Notes: generated by a model from the sequence alone, not told the origin. Numbered from the stretch's first letter, positions 1-9,813 are shown. The stretch is DNA of 64,000 nucleotides from Rhizobiaceae bacterium (GCA_016742175.1 JACVCH010000014.1:45357-109356), one strand, 5' to 3'. A program made the numbers and translations.

Positions 1-1341
1 GGTCATCACGGCCTTGGCCAAGCTCAGGCCGAGGCCCGAACCCGGCTGCGACCGGCTCTGCTCCAGCCGCACGAAGCGCTCCGTCGCCCGCGTGCGTTCT
101 TCCTCCGGAATGCCCGGGCCGGTGTCGCAGACGGAAACGACGATCTCCCCGCCCTTGCGCTCCGCGGTCACGCGCACACTGGGCGCATTACCCGACCCGG
201 CGGAATACTTGATCGCGTTGTCGACGACGTTCGACAGAGACTGGCCGATCAATTCGCGGTTGCCGGTGATGTTGAGTTCATGCGGCGCATCGGCGGACAA
301 TGCGACACCCACTTCCTCGGCCGCGGGCTCGTAAAGCTCCACCACGTCGGCCACGATGGCGGCAAGGTCGATCGCCGCCGTGTGCTCGGCCGAATAGCCG
401 GATTCCAGGCGGCTGATCATCAGGATCGCGTTGAAGGTGCGGATGAGCTGGTCGGATTCGGCGATCGTCGCCTCCAGCGCGGCGCGGTGCTGCGGGGCGT
501 TGTCCCTGGCGAGCGCCGCCTCGGCGCGGTTGCGCAGTCGGGTCAGCGGCGTCTTCAGGTCGTGCGCGATGTTGTCGGAGACCTGTTTCAGACCTTCATT
601 GAGCGCGCCGATCCGGGCCAGCATCTCGTTGAGATTCTGCGATAGGCGGTCGAATTCGTCGCCGGCGCCGGCGACCGGTAGGCGACCCGAAAGATCGCCG
701 CCCATGATGCGCCGGCTGGCGTCCGAAATATTGTCGATGCGCTTCAGCGCCCGCCGCCCGACGAGGAACCAGATGACGAGCGCACCGAGGCCCATCATGC
801 CGAAGGCGACGATCAGGGCGCGGCGGATCACGTTGCCGAAGCGTTCCGGCTCGCCGAGATCGCGGCCGACGAGTAAGATCATCTGGTTGGGCAGGCGCAC
901 GACCACAGCCATCGCCATGTGCGGGCCCTCGCGCGCGGCGGGCACGTCCGCGCCGCGCGCATCGGTCTCGCCGTAGCGCTCATAGGAAAACGGCCGCTCG
1001 GTCCAGCCTTCGGCCGCAAGCACCTGCGGCTCGAGACTGCGCACGTTTCCGCCGAGGATGCGGCCCGTCGGATCGGCGATGATGTAGAGATAGGCGCCCG
1101 GCTGGCGCGACCTATTCTCGACGACGCGCACCAGCGTCGTCAGCCCGCCGCGCTGGTAGGCGCGTCCGAGGCTCAGCACCTCTTCGGAGACGGTGTCCTG
1201 GATCTGGCCGGTCAGCATGCGCATCGTCAGCGAGCCCATGTAGAAGACGAGCCCGACCGCGCAGATCGCGAACAGCAGGAGATAGAGCGCGGAAAGCCGC
1301 GCCGCCGTCGTCTTCATCAGCGCGGAGATGGAGCCCAGCAT
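1..1341 (-). CDS. Two-component sensor histidine kinase (3' end cut by window edge)
   Basis: Inner-membrane sensor kinase that should phosphorylate the OmpR-type regulator encoded just upstream. 447 codons lie in the window and the stop is beyond base 1. Visible in order: a membrane segment at about residues 17-37, a periplasmic region, a second membrane segment near 172-192, a HAMP-like linker, a HisKA domain with HDLKTPLTRLR (phospho-His near residue 261), an N-box NVVDNAIKYS, the G1 box DTGPGIPE and the G2 box GSGLGLSLAK. The ATG overlaps the regulator stop by one base (TGATG), so the two are translationally coupled. The signal sensed is unknown. The position after ccm and degP suggests envelope stress, but that is inference. 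Kinase assignment is firm. Confidence 0.9.
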   Translation of the reverse strand, partial: MLGSISALMKTTAARLSALYLLLFAICAVGLVFYMGSLTMRMLTGQIQDTVSEEVLSLGRAYQRGGLTTLVRVVENRSRQPGAYLYIIADPTGRILGGNVRSLEPQVLAAEGWTERPFSYERYGETDARGADVPAAREGPHMAMAVVVRLPNQMILLVGRDLGEPERFGNVIRRALIVAFGMMGLGALVIWFLVGRRALKRIDNISDASRRIMGGDLSGRLPVAGAGDEFDRLSQNLNEMLARIGALNEGLKQVSDNIAHDLKTPLTRLRNRAEAALARDNAPQHRAALEATIAESDQLIRTFNAILMISRLESGYSAEHTAAIDLAAIVADVVELYEPAAEEVGVALSADAPHELNITGNRELIGQSLSNVVDNAIKYSAGSGNAPSVRVTAERKGGEIVVSVCDTGPGIPEEERTRATERFVRLEQSRSQPGSGLGLSLAKAVMT

Positions 1342-2012
1342 CACGCTTTGAGCATATAGCCGGCGCCGCGCACCGTGTGCAGGACAGGCGTGTCGAACTC
1401 CTTCTCGATCTTCGAACGGAGACGCGAGATATGGACGTCGATGACGTTGGTCTGTGGGTCGAAATGATAGTCCCACACGTTTTCGAGCAGCATGGTGCGC
1501 GTCACCACCTGCCCCGCATGCCGCATCAGATATTCGAGCAGGCGGAATTCGCGCGGCTGCAGGGTGATCTCCTTTCCGGCGCGCTTGACGGAATGCGACA
1601 GGCGGTCGAGCTCAAGATCGCCGACGCGGTAGACGGTCTCGACATCCTTCGAGCCGCCGCGTTTCTTCAGCACCTCGACGCGCGCGAGAAGTTCCGAAAA
1701 AGCGTAGGGCTTGGTCAGGTAGTCGTCGCCCCCGGCGCGCAGGCCGGTGACACGGTCGTCGACCTCGCCGAGCGCGGAGAGGATCAGGACCGGCGTGTCG
1801 TTGCCGCGCGCGCGCAGGCCCGCGACGACGGACAGCCCGTCGCGCCGCGGCAGCATCCGGTCGACGACGAGCACGTCATAGTCGCCGGAGCTGGCCAGCG
1901 TGTAGCCGGTCTCGCCATCGGCTGCGATGTGCGCCAGATGGCCGGCCTCGTCGAACGCCTTCTCGAGATATTCGGCCGCTTCGCGATCGTCTTCGATAAC
2001 CAGCAGTTTCAT
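1341..2012 (-). CDS. OmpR-family response regulator
   Basis: Cytoplasmic DNA-binding response regulator of 223 aa, the usual length. The N-terminal receiver domain has the acidic pair at D8-D9, the phospho-acceptor at about D51 (VVDRMLPRRDG) and the conserved Lys in DDYLTKPYAF. The C-terminal half is a winged-helix effector domain (LQPREFRLLEYLM; VIDVHISRLRSKIE). It is co-transcribed with the downstream sensor kinase, whose ATG overlaps this stop. It follows degP but a strong terminator lies between them, so it probably has its own promoter in the roughly 150-bp gap. It is a paralogue of the FeuP-like regulator about 8 kb away. Target genes cannot be read from the sequence. Confidence 0.93.
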   Translation of the reverse strand: MKLLVIEDDREAAEYLEKAFDEAGHLAHIAADGETGYTLASSGDYDVLVVDRMLPRRDGLSVVAGLRARGNDTPVLILSALGEVDDRVTGLRAGGDDYLTKPYAFSELLARVEVLKKRGGSKDVETVYRVGDLELDRLSHSVKRAGKEITLQPREFRLLEYLMRHAGQVVTRTMLLENVWDYHFDPQTNVIDVHISRLRSKIEKEFDTPVLHTVRGAGYMLKA

Positions 2013-2036
2013 CGGCGCTTGTCACTTTCGGATATG

Positions 2037-2069
2037 AAAACGACGGCGGGTGATGGGGACCCGCCGTCG
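2037..2069 (-). terminator. Rho-independent terminator after degP
   Basis: An 11-bp perfect GC-rich stem (2041-2051 with 2059-2069) with a 7-nt loop, followed on the minus strand by TTTT (2040-2037). It sits about 100 bp past the degP stop and just before the response-regulator gene. It should end degP transcription and insulate the two-component operon. Confidence 0.85.
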
Positions 2070-2169
2070 CCGGAACCGGCCGCTAGTTGTGGACGCCAAC
2101 CGGCCCAACGTCCAGCCATCGCGCAGTCTCGGAGCATCTGAAGCCGCGCGGTGGCCTGGACCTTCGAAC

Positions 2170-3720
2170 TTAGCCCTGCCCGATCGGCAGCGCGACGAAG
2201 CGGTTGGCATCGTCGCGGCTGACCTGCAGCAACACGGCGCTGCGGCCCGCCTCTTCCGCCGACGACACGGCCTTCGACACATCGTCGGACGACTTGACCG
2301 GCTGCGAGTTGACCGCGGCGATCACGTCGCCCGCCTGGATGCCGCGCTCGGCGGCAGCGCTGTCCGGGTCGACATCGGTCACGAGCAGGCCGTTGCCGTC
2401 CTCGGCCGGCACCACCGTCAGGCCGAAATCGGCGAGCGCGACATCGGCCGAAGGCGAGGTCTGCGACGGCTGCGCCGAAGCGAGCTGGTCGTCGCCGGGC
2501 AGCGTGCCGAGTTCGACATCGATCTGCTGCGTCTCGCCATTGCGCCAGACGTCCACCTTGACGTCCTGGCCGGGCGTCAGATTGGCGATCAGGCGTGCCA
2601 GTTCACGCGGCGATTCGACCTCCTGGCCGTTGACGGCAGTGACGACGTCACCCGCGGCGATGCCGGCCTCGAGCGCCGGGCCATCGGCCTGCGCCTCGCT
2701 GACGAGAGCGCCACGCGCGTTTTCAAGACCGAGCGATTCGGCGATGTCGTCGGTGACGGGCTGGATCTGCACGCCGAGCCAGCCGCGCGTCACGGCGCCA
2801 TTCTCGATCAGGCTCGCGATTACGCCCTCGGCGGTCGAGGACGGGATGGCGAAGGCGATGCCGACATTGCCGCCCGAGGGCGAGAAGATGGCGGTGTTGA
2901 TGCCGACCACTTCGCCGTTCAGGTTGAAGGCGGGGCCGCCCGAATTGCCGCGGTTGACGGCCGCGTCGATCTGCAGGAAGTCGTCATAGGGGCCGGCGCC
3001 GATGTCGCGGCCGCGCGCCGAGACGATGCCCGCGGTGACCGAACCGCCGAGGCCGAACGGGTTGCCGACCGCCACGACCCACTCGCCGACGCGGATGTTG
3101 CTGTCGTCGGCAAAGGCGACATAGGTGAACTCGCGGTCGGCATCGACCTTCAGCACGGCCAGGTCGGTGCGCGGGTCGGTGCCGACGAGTTCGGCCTTGA
3201 GCTCGGAGCCGTCGTCGAGAACGACCGTGAAGGCCGAGCCGCCGCGCACGACGTGGTTGTTTGTGACGACATAGCCATCCTCGGAAATGAAGAAGCCAGA
3301 GCCCTGCGAGGTCGGACGCGCCTGCTGGCGGTCACGCTCGCGCGGCCCGCCGCGGCGGTTCTCGAACTGGCCGTCCGGGCCGCGGAACTCACGGAAGAAG
3401 CGGTTGAGCGGGTGATCCTCGGGAAGATCCTCAAAGCCGGGCACGCTGAACGGCGAGCCGCCCTGGCCGCGATCCGACACCGGCGCGACTTCCGAATCGA
3501 CGCGCACCGAAACGACCGCCGGCGACACGCGCTCGACGACATCGGCGAAGCCGGGATTCTGCTGCGTGGTCTCCACGCGCACCGCCTCGGCATTGACCGG
3601 CAGCGTGCCGGTGGTCACGGCGCCGAAGCCGATGGCGCCGGCAATCGCGAGCGATGCGGCCGTTGCGAACAGGCGGCGCTTGCGGGTCTTGATCGGGGAA
3701 GTGTGATTGGCGTCCATCAT
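2170..3720 (-). CDS. degP: Periplasmic serine protease/chaperone DegP (HtrA, Do family)
   Basis: Envelope protein-quality-control protease of 516 aa from the ATG at 3720 (a second ATG follows at once). GAGGA 5-8 nt upstream supports this start over any further upstream codon. A basic N-terminus and hydrophobic segment (about residues 18-40) form a signal peptide or anchor. The trypsin-like domain has His156 (TNNHVV), Asp186 (RTDLAVLKV) and Ser260 (RGNSGGPAFN). Two PDZ domains follow, each with a G-D-V-I/V-T/A-A-V-N signature (AAGDVVTAVNG, QAGDVIAAVNS), ending in a conserved C-terminal strand. It lies directly after the cytochrome c maturation genes and ends at a strong hairpin terminator. A 9-bp inverted repeat lies upstream. 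Confidence 0.95.
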   Translation of the reverse strand: MMDANHTSPIKTRKRRLFATAASLAIAGAIGFGAVTTGTLPVNAEAVRVETTQQNPGFADVVERVSPAVVSVRVDSEVAPVSDRGQGGSPFSVPGFEDLPEDHPLNRFFREFRGPDGQFENRRGGPRERDRQQARPTSQGSGFFISEDGYVVTNNHVVRGGSAFTVVLDDGSELKAELVGTDPRTDLAVLKVDADREFTYVAFADDSNIRVGEWVVAVGNPFGLGGSVTAGIVSARGRDIGAGPYDDFLQIDAAVNRGNSGGPAFNLNGEVVGINTAIFSPSGGNVGIAFAIPSSTAEGVIASLIENGAVTRGWLGVQIQPVTDDIAESLGLENARGALVSEAQADGPALEAGIAAGDVVTAVNGQEVESPRELARLIANLTPGQDVKVDVWRNGETQQIDVELGTLPGDDQLASAQPSQTSPSADVALADFGLTVVPAEDGNGLLVTDVDPDSAAAERGIQAGDVIAAVNSQPVKSSDDVSKAVSSAEEAGRSAVLLQVSRDDANRFVALPIGQG

Positions 3721-3784
3721 GAAAATCCTCGCGGAAGAAACATTGGTGCTCGACGGCACCTGATGGACGAGAGATAGGCCCGGC

Positions 3785-3828
3785 GACATTACGGCGCCAT
3801 TTCCTCAGCATGAAACTTTCGTAATGTC
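3785..3828. promoter_or_regulatory. Inverted repeat upstream of degP
   Basis: GACATTACG (3785-3793) and its exact reverse complement CGTAATGTC (3820-3828) are separated by 26 bp, between the ccmH stop and the degP start. The distal arm overlaps the ccmH stop codon. It could be an operator for a stress regulator, or a hairpin in the ccmH 3' end. The sequence alone does not decide between these. Confidence 0.4.
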
Positions 3829-4285
3829 AGTCCGAACGGCCCAGAATGCCGTTCAGTTTGCGCGTCTCCTCGTCGCTGAGGCCGGCCGCCACCGTCTTGC
3901 GGCGGCGCGCCGAGAAAACCAGGAATCCGCCGCCGACAGCGAGCAGTATCACCGGCATCCCCCACAAAAGTGCGTTGCGTGCCGTGAAGGTCGGTCGCAA
4001 CAGAACGAACTCGCCATAGCGCGAGACGACATAGTCCATCACCGCGTCGTCGCTGTCGCCGGCGGCGATGCGCTCGCGTACCAGGACGCGCAGGTCGCGC
4101 GCAAGTTCGGCGTCGGAATCGTCTATCGACTGGTTCTGGCAGACCATGCAGCGCAGTTCGCCCGAAAGCGCCCGCGCCCGCGCCTCCAGCGCCGGGTCGT
4201 CCAGCATCTCGTTCGGCGCCAGCACCGCGTGGGCGCTCGCCGCGCCGAGCGCCAGCCAGACGAAAAGCAGCCAGCGCGCGATCAT
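3827..4285 (-). CDS. ccmH: Cytochrome c maturation protein CcmH/CycL
   Basis: Apocytochrome c thiol oxidoreductase subunit of the System I haem ligation complex, acting at the periplasmic face. 152 aa with an N-terminal signal or anchor (about residues 5-20), the redox motif [10 protein letters not shown] (Cys46, Cys49) typical of CcmH, and a C-terminal membrane helix near residues 108-126 followed by a basic tail. The ATG at 4285 overlaps the ccmF stop (ATGA), which fixes the start; longer versions would run deep into ccmF. It is the last gene of the ccmI-E-F-H operon, and degP follows after about 100 bp. Confidence 0.93.
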   Translation of the reverse strand: MIARWLLFVWLALGAASAHAVLAPNEMLDDPALEARARALSGELRCMVCQNQSIDDSDAELARDLRVLVRERIAAGDSDDAVMDYVVSRYGEFVLLRPTFTARNALLWGMPVILLAVGGGFLVFSARRRKTVAAGLSDEETRKLNGILGRSD

Positions 4286-6276
4286 TCGGCCGGCTCCACC
4301 GCAGGCCGCGCCGGTTTTGCCCGCCGCGCCGCGGGTGCGCCGACGCGCAGGCGCCGATCCAGAAGCGAGATCGCGCCGCCGAGCATCATCGACACGCAGC
4401 CGATCCAGATGAACAGCACTTGCGGCTTCCACCATGCCCGAACGACGATGCCGCCGTCCGGCGCACGGTCGCCGAGCGCGACGTAAAGCTGGCTGAACCC
4501 GCGCGAGGCGATGCCGGCCTCGGTCGTCGGCATCTGGCGGGCGGGATAGAAGCGCTTGGCCGAGACGATCTCGCCGCGCTCGCGGCCGGAGCGGTCCGAA
4601 TAGGTGAAGCGGCCCTGCTCTTCCGTGTAGTTCGGCCCCTCGAACGGGAAAATCCCGTCGAAACGCAATTCGTAGCCTGCGACGTCCATCGCATCGCCCG
4701 GCTGCATCACCGCGATCCGCTCGACCTCAAGCGCGCTGACGGCGACGATGCCGAGCGTCGTCAGGCCGAGCCCGGCATGAGCGAGCGACGTGCCGAAGAC
4801 GGAGCGCGGCAGGCCGGCGAAGCGTCGCAGCGCGACCGCAGGCGACACCTTGCCGACGCCTGATTTCAGCGCCAGATCGGTCAGCGCCCCGAAGACCAGC
4901 CAGAACGCGACCGCGATGCCGAAGGCCGCGAGCGCGCTGACGCGGTCGACGATGAAGAAGGTGGCAAGCGCGATCGCCAGCGACAGGCCGAACGCCACGA
5001 AGAGCCGCTGGCTCGCCGCATAGAGATCGCCGCGCTTCCAGGCGAGCAAAGGCCCGAACGGCACGGCCAGCAAGAGCGGCACGATCAGCGGCCCGAACGT
5101 CATGTTGAAGAACGGCGCGCCGACGGAAATCTTCTCGCCCGAGACGGCCTCGACCAGGAGTGGCCAGAGCGTTCCGACGAGAACCGTCGCCGCCGCCGTC
5201 GTCAGGAAGAGGTTGTTCAGGACCAGCCCCCCTTCCCGCGAGATCGGATGGAAGACGCCGCCCGCCGTCAGCGACGAGGCGCGCAGCGCGAACAGCGCCA
5301 GCGATCCGCCGATGAAGGCGACGAGGATCATCAGGATGAAGACGCCGCGCGTCGGATCGGTCGCGAAGGCATGGACGGAGGTGAGCACGCCGGAGCGCAC
5401 GAGGAACGTGCCGAGAAGCGACAGCGAAAAGGTCAGGATGGCGAGCAGCACCGTCCAGATCTTCAGCGCCGAGCGCTTTTCCATGACGATGGCCGAGTGG
5501 AGCAAGGCCGTGCCGGAAAGCCACGGCAGGAACGACGCGTTCTCCACCGGGTCCCAGAACCAGTAGCCGCCCCAGCCGAGTTCGTAATAGGCCCAGTAGG
5601 AGCCCATCGCGATGCCGCCTGTCAGCGCTGCCCATGCCGCCAGCGTCCACGGCCGCACCCAGCGCGCCCACGCCGCGTCGATGCGCCCTTCGATGAGCGC
5701 GGCGACGGCGAAGGAGAAGCAGATCGAGAAGCCGACATAGCCGAGATAGAGCAGCGGCGGGTGGATCGCGAGGCCGATGTCCTGCAGGATCGGGTTCAGG
5801 TCCTGACCCTCGATCGGCGGCGGGTTGATGCGCTCGAACGGGTTGGAGCTTGCCAGCAGGAAGAGCAGGAACGCGGCCGCGATCATGCCCTGCACGGCGA
5901 GGACGTTGGCGCGCAGCGTCGCCGGCAAATTGCGGCCGAAGATCGCCACCAGTGCCGCGAATGCCGCCAGGATCAGCACCCAGAGCAGCATCGAGCCTTC
6001 GTGGTTTCCCCAGACGCCGGTGACCTTGTAGAGCATGGGTTTCGCCGAATGCGAATTCTCCCAGACATTGGCGACCGAGAAATCCGACTGGACGTAGGCG
6101 ACGGTCAGCGCCGCGAAGGACAGCGCGATCAGCGCGAGGATCGACAGCGCGGCGGGTTCCGCCACGCCCATCAGCCGCGCATCCCCCATGCGCGCGCCGA
6201 CCAGCGGCACGACCGAGAGGACCAGCGACAGCGCGAAGGCGAGGACGAGGGCGAAATGTCCGATCTCGACAATCAT
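4282..6276 (-). CDS. ccmF: Cytochrome c haem lyase subunit CcmF/CycK
   Basis: Large polytopic inner-membrane protein that takes haem from holo-CcmE and attaches it to apocytochrome c together with CcmH/CcmI. 664 aa, normal for the family, with about 14-15 hydrophobic segments. The tryptophan-rich haem-handling WWD region ([17 protein letters not shown]) is near residues 230-250. A periplasmic domain lies toward the C-terminus ([15 protein letters not shown]), and a final membrane helix precedes a basic tail. The stop overlaps the ccmH start. CcmE ends only 8 bp upstream, so this is a tight operon. Confidence 0.96.
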   Translation of the reverse strand: MIVEIGHFALVLAFALSLVLSVVPLVGARMGDARLMGVAEPAALSILALIALSFAALTVAYVQSDFSVANVWENSHSAKPMLYKVTGVWGNHEGSMLLWVLILAAFAALVAIFGRNLPATLRANVLAVQGMIAAAFLLFLLASSNPFERINPPPIEGQDLNPILQDIGLAIHPPLLYLGYVGFSICFSFAVAALIEGRIDAAWARWVRPWTLAAWAALTGGIAMGSYWAYYELGWGGYWFWDPVENASFLPWLSGTALLHSAIVMEKRSALKIWTVLLAILTFSLSLLGTFLVRSGVLTSVHAFATDPTRGVFILMILVAFIGGSLALFALRASSLTAGGVFHPISREGGLVLNNLFLTTAAATVLVGTLWPLLVEAVSGEKISVGAPFFNMTFGPLIVPLLLAVPFGPLLAWKRGDLYAASQRLFVAFGLSLAIALATFFIVDRVSALAAFGIAVAFWLVFGALTDLALKSGVGKVSPAVALRRFAGLPRSVFGTSLAHAGLGLTTLGIVAVSALEVERIAVMQPGDAMDVAGYELRFDGIFPFEGPNYTEEQGRFTYSDRSGRERGEIVSAKRFYPARQMPTTEAGIASRGFSQLYVALGDRAPDGGIVVRAWWKPQVLFIWIGCVSMMLGGAISLLDRRLRVGAPAARRAKPARPAVEPAE

Positions 6277-6283
6277 GGAGCGC

Positions 6284-6727
6284 CTACTCCTCGTCCTGCC
6301 AGATGCCGCGCGCCTTCATGCTGTCGGCAACCTCGCGCGGCATGTAATTCTCGTCGTGGCGGGCGAGAACCGTGTCGGCGACGAAGCGTCCCGACGCGTC
6401 GAACGCGCCTTCGGCGATGACGCCCTGCTCCTCGCGGAAGAGGTCCGGGAGGATGCCGCTATAGGAGACGGTCACCGTCTCGATCTGGTCGGTCACGGCG
6501 AAGCTGACGTCGGTGCCGCCATCGCGCGCGATCGAGCCGGTCGCGACGAGCCCGCCGAGGCGGATGCGCTCGCCGGCCGCGACGCCCTTCTCGGCGACGT
6601 CGGCGGGCGTATAGAAATACGAGGCCTTCTGGCCGAGCGCGAAGAGCGTCAGCGTGGTCGCCACCGCCAGGAACGCGAAGGCGCCGCCGATCACCGCCAG
6701 TCTCTTCTGCTTGCGCGTCATCGCCAT
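6284..6727 (-). CDS. ccmE: Haem chaperone CcmE/CycJ
   Basis: Periplasmic, membrane-anchored haem chaperone that binds haem covalently and passes it to CcmF. 147 aa from the ATG at 6727, one base after the ccmI stop (TGAGATG). A basic N-terminus and a single membrane helix (about residues 9-31) precede the beta-barrel domain (KGVAAGERIRLGGLV). The C-terminal LARHDENYMP carries the haem-binding His124 and Tyr128 in the H-x3-Y form. The second in-frame ATG (MTRKQ) is an alternative start two codons later. Confidence 0.94.
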   Translation of the reverse strand: MAMTRKQKRLAVIGGAFAFLAVATTLTLFALGQKASYFYTPADVAEKGVAAGERIRLGGLVATGSIARDGGTDVSFAVTDQIETVTVSYSGILPDLFREEQGVIAEGAFDASGRFVADTVLARHDENYMPREVADSMKARGIWQDEE

Positions 6728-6728
6728 C

Positions 6729-7802
6729 TCACTGTTCCACTTCGAGGCCGAGCGACAGGCCGTAGGCCGCCAGATGGCCTGCTTCCGGCGACGCCGTCCC
6801 GAACGCCGCGCGGCCGCGCTCGAGCGCACCCTGCGCGTCCTGCGGCCTTTCCAATACCATGTAGGAGCGGATCAGTTGCTGCCATCCGTCGACATCGTTC
6901 GGATTGGCCTCGAGCCGGGCGGCAAGGCTCGCCACCATGTTCTCGATCATGCCGACCTGGTCGTCCTGCGCATCCCCCGCAGCCTCGCCCTCGATCGCGG
7001 CAGCTATGACGCCGTGCCAGGGCGAGCCCTCGGGTAGGCCGTCGCGCATTTCCTGCCATAGCCGGCGGGCTTCGTCGCCGTTTCCAGCCTGCTCCGCCGC
7101 CAGCGCGACGAAGTAGCGGCTGCGCAGATCGTCGGGCTGAAGCGCCAGCGCATCCTCGAAACGCGCCAGCGCGTCCGCCGTCACCTGTCCGTTGGCGCCA
7201 GCCGCCAGCGCCTCGCCCTCGCCGGCAAGCCGCGCGGCGGTCGGCTGGTCGAGACGCGACGCGTTCGCGAAAGCCGTCGCGGCGTCGGCAAAGCGGCCGA
7301 GCCGCAGATAGATCGGCGCCAGCACGTCCCAGCCGCGCGCGTCGTCGGGATTGGCCGCAAGATGCGCCTCTGCCCGCGCGATCAGCTCGTCGACCGACGC
7401 CTCGGACGGGTCGCGCTCCAGCCGCGCCTGCAAGGGCTGTCCCGGATAGAAGGGCGAGCCGGTCGCGGCATAGAGCCCCCAGCTCACCAGCGGCAGCGAC
7501 AGGATGGCGAGGGCGCCGATCCAGCGGCCGAGCGGCCGCGACGGCGATGTCGGTTCCGCAGCATCATGCGCGTCGGACAGGCGGATGATCTTGCGGCCGA
7601 TCTCCGCGCGCGCAAGTTCGGCCTCGCCGGCACTGATCAGGCCGCGCGCCATGTCGCGTTCGATCTCGAGAAGCTGGTCCTTGTAGACCTCGATCTCGTG
7701 CGCACGCGCGTCGGCCGCGTCCGCATTGCCGCGCGCCAGCGGCGCGAGCAGCAAGAGGCACGCCCCGAAGGTCAATGCGGCGGCAACGATCCAGAAAAGC
7801 AT
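6729..7802 (-). CDS. ccmI: Cytochrome c maturation TPR protein CcmI/CycH
   Basis: Apocytochrome c chaperone of the System I haem lyase. 357 aa: a first membrane helix at the N-terminus (about residues 2-22), a cytoplasmic loop with conserved DQLLEIERDMARGLI, a second helix near 92-115, then a periplasmic domain of TPR-like repeats (DELIARAEAHLAANPDD; AAGANGQVTADALARFEDAL). The short N-terminal two-helix part plus TPR region is the CycH layout of rhizobia. It is the first gene of the ccmI-E-F-H operon. Only about 68 bp separate it from the upstream lipoprotein gene, so read-through is possible. Confidence 0.92.
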   Translation of the reverse strand: MLFWIVAAALTFGACLLLLAPLARGNADAADARAHEIEVYKDQLLEIERDMARGLISAGEAELARAEIGRKIIRLSDAHDAAEPTSPSRPLGRWIGALAILSLPLVSWGLYAATGSPFYPGQPLQARLERDPSEASVDELIARAEAHLAANPDDARGWDVLAPIYLRLGRFADAATAFANASRLDQPTAARLAGEGEALAAGANGQVTADALARFEDALALQPDDLRSRYFVALAAEQAGNGDEARRLWQEMRDGLPEGSPWHGVIAAAIEGEAAGDAQDDQVGMIENMVASLAARLEANPNDVDGWQQLIRSYMVLERPQDAQGALERGRAAFGTASPEAGHLAAYGLSLGLEVEQ

Positions 7803-7870
7803 GCCCGTTCCTATCGGCCCTCAGGCCGATTGCCAATCGCGCCGGGATGCGGCCTTTCGTACCGCCCGCG

Positions 7871-8311
7871 TCAGGCGAGCGGCGTCCAGCTTCCGTCCGG
7901 GTTGCGACAGGCGGTCCCGCGGCCGACCCGTTCGGCGCCGTCCTGCCTCACCGTATGCGTATACTGCCGGCAGTTCTGCGAACCGACGCGATAGGGCGGC
8001 GCAGCGACGACCTGCCCCGAAAGGCGCGCACCGCTCTGCCAGGCGACCGGCTCGCCGGAAGCGGTATATTCGAGCGCGCGATACTCCGCCTCCAGCGCCC
8101 GCTGGCGGTCGCCGCGGTCGAGATCCTCGCCGAGCGAGCGCCCGATCAGGCCTCCGGCCATCGCTTCGGCAATGCTCGCCGACATCGGCTGCTCGCTGCG
8201 CAACGGGCTCGCAAACGCCCCGATCAGCGTCGAGCTGCCGTCCGACTGCGACGACATGCACCCCGTCAGGAGCAATCCCGCAGCCACAATTCCTGCCAAC
8301 CTGATGATCAT
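7871..8311 (-). CDS. Putative outer-membrane lipoprotein (RT0821/17-kDa surface antigen-like)
   Basis: 146-aa exported lipoprotein. The N-terminus has a hydrophobic signal ending in the lipobox LLLTGC (Cys about residue 18). A short glycine-containing amphipathic stretch (AMAGGLIGRSLGED) resembles the glycine zipper of 17-kDa surface antigens. The C-terminal domain has two Cys in a small beta-rich region (NCRQYTHTV; GTACRNPDGSW) as in RT0821/Lpp0805-type surface proteins. Family membership is by pattern, and the role (envelope structure) is inferred. It lies between feuQ and ccmI on the same strand. Confidence 0.7.
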   Translation of the reverse strand: MIIRLAGIVAAGLLLTGCMSSQSDGSSTLIGAFASPLRSEQPMSASIAEAMAGGLIGRSLGEDLDRGDRQRALEAEYRALEYTASGEPVAWQSGARLSGQVVAAPPYRVGSQNCRQYTHTVRQDGAERVGRGTACRNPDGSWTPLA

Positions 8312-8396
8312 TTAAGCTGAAGGGTCCCATCCAGAACGCACTGATACCGTCGCTCTAAGCTAGGGTCTTGGCCGAACTTTGTCATCGGTGCGGCCC

Positions 8397-9791
8397 TTAA
8401 TCGGCAAGTTCGTCGCGCTGGCGTTGCAAACGTATCACGGCCCGAAGCCCGCCCGCCTGCGCTCGGCCGAGCTCGAACGAGCCGCCATATTCTTTGACGA
8501 GGTCGGAGACGATCGCGAGGCCAAGCCCGGTTCCGGGCTTGGTTTCGTCCAGCCGCTGCCCGCGCTTCATCGCAAGCCGCGCCTGGTCCTCGGGAATGCC
8601 GGGGCCATCATCCTCGATGGTCAGGACGAAGCCCGGCCGCCTGTCGTCGCCGTCGCGCCGCACCGAGACCGCCACCGCCGTCCGCCCCCATTTGGTGGCG
8701 TTCTCGAGGAGGTTTCCGACCAGTTCCTCGAAATCCTCCTTCTCGCCGCTGAAGACGATTTCGTCGTCGGGTGCGTCGAGGGAAATGTCGAGATGCGGAT
8801 TGAGCTTGGTGAGAACGCGCACGAGCCGTTCCAGCGTCGCGACGACCGGCGTGCGGAAGAGCACGCTGTCGCGCTGCGCCGCCACGCGCGCGCGCTGCAG
8901 ATAGTGCTCGACCTGCGACTGCATCGCGGTCGCCTGGTCGACGATCAGCCCGCCCTTCCGGCCGCCCATCGCGGTCCCCTCGTTGAGGAGCACCGCCAGC
9001 GGTGTCTTCAAGGAGTGTGCGAGATTGCCGACCTGCGTGCGCGAGCGCTCGACGATGCGCCGGTTGCTCTCGATCAAGGCGTTGGTCTCGTCGGCCAGGG
9101 GCGCGATCTCGGCCGGGAAACTGCCGTCGAGCCGCTGCGCACTGCCGGATCGGATCTCCGCCAGCGCCTGGCGCACCCGCGCAAGCGGCTGCAGGCCGAG
9201 CCAGATGGCGATGGCGTTGATCGCGATCATGCCGAAGCCGAACAGAGCCAGGTAGATGTAGAGCTGGCGCTCGAAATCGGCGATCTCGCCCTCCAGATCG
9301 GAGCGGTTGCCCATGACGCGGAAGCGCGCCACGCGCTCGTCCTCGTCGAGCACGAATTCGCTCTCATAGACGTCGACGAACTCGTCCTCGATGCCGATCG
9401 TCACGTAGCGCCGCTGAAATTCACTGTCGAACGGCACCTCCTCCGTCGTCGGCGCCTCGACCGGCGCGACCATGGAGATGGATTGCAGCGAGCCGCGCAA
9501 GCCGTCCGAGATCGGCTCGACCGACCAGTACCAGCCGGAGCGCGGGATGGTGAATCGCAGGTCGCCGAGATTCGGATTGCCCTGCAACCACCCATCCTCG
9601 GTGACGCTGACCGTACTGATCAGGTTGAAGAGATGCGCCGACAGAAGGCTTTCGAAACCGCGCTCGCTCGCCTGGCGAAAGAGCGTGGAAATGACTGTCG
9701 CGATGATGATGAGCGTCAGAAGCGCCCAGAGCGTCGAGAACGCGATGACGCGAACGGTCAGCGAGCCGAGCCGCAGGCGCCTCGGCATCAT
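8397..9791 (-). CDS. feuQ: Sensor histidine kinase, FeuQ-like
   Basis: Inner-membrane sensor kinase of 464 aa. A membrane segment at about residues 18-38, a periplasmic sensor domain to about 180, a second helix near 185-205, a HAMP linker, then HisKA with NLAHSLKTPLAVL (His near 257) and an HATPase domain with ENATKWG, DDGPGIPE and GTGLGLAIVSDL. It is 22 bp downstream of the FeuP-like regulator gene. With the small exported protein upstream of the regulator, the order feuN-feuP-feuQ matches the Sinorhizobium locus that controls cyclic glucan export (ndvA) and osmoadaptation. The kinase call is firm; the Feu name rests on gene order and regulator sequence. Confidence 0.8.
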   Translation of the reverse strand: MMPRRLRLGSLTVRVIAFSTLWALLTLIIIATVISTLFRQASERGFESLLSAHLFNLISTVSVTEDGWLQGNPNLGDLRFTIPRSGWYWSVEPISDGLRGSLQSISMVAPVEAPTTEEVPFDSEFQRRYVTIGIEDEFVDVYESEFVLDEDERVARFRVMGNRSDLEGEIADFERQLYIYLALFGFGMIAINAIAIWLGLQPLARVRQALAEIRSGSAQRLDGSFPAEIAPLADETNALIESNRRIVERSRTQVGNLAHSLKTPLAVLLNEGTAMGGRKGGLIVDQATAMQSQVEHYLQRARVAAQRDSVLFRTPVVATLERLVRVLTKLNPHLDISLDAPDDEIVFSGEKEDFEELVGNLLENATKWGRTAVAVSVRRDGDDRRPGFVLTIEDDGPGIPEDQARLAMKRGQRLDETKPGTGLGLAIVSDLVKEYGGSFELGRAQAGGLRAVIRLQRQRDELAD

Positions 9792-9813
9792 CGCAGCGCT
9801 GGTCCGTCGATGC

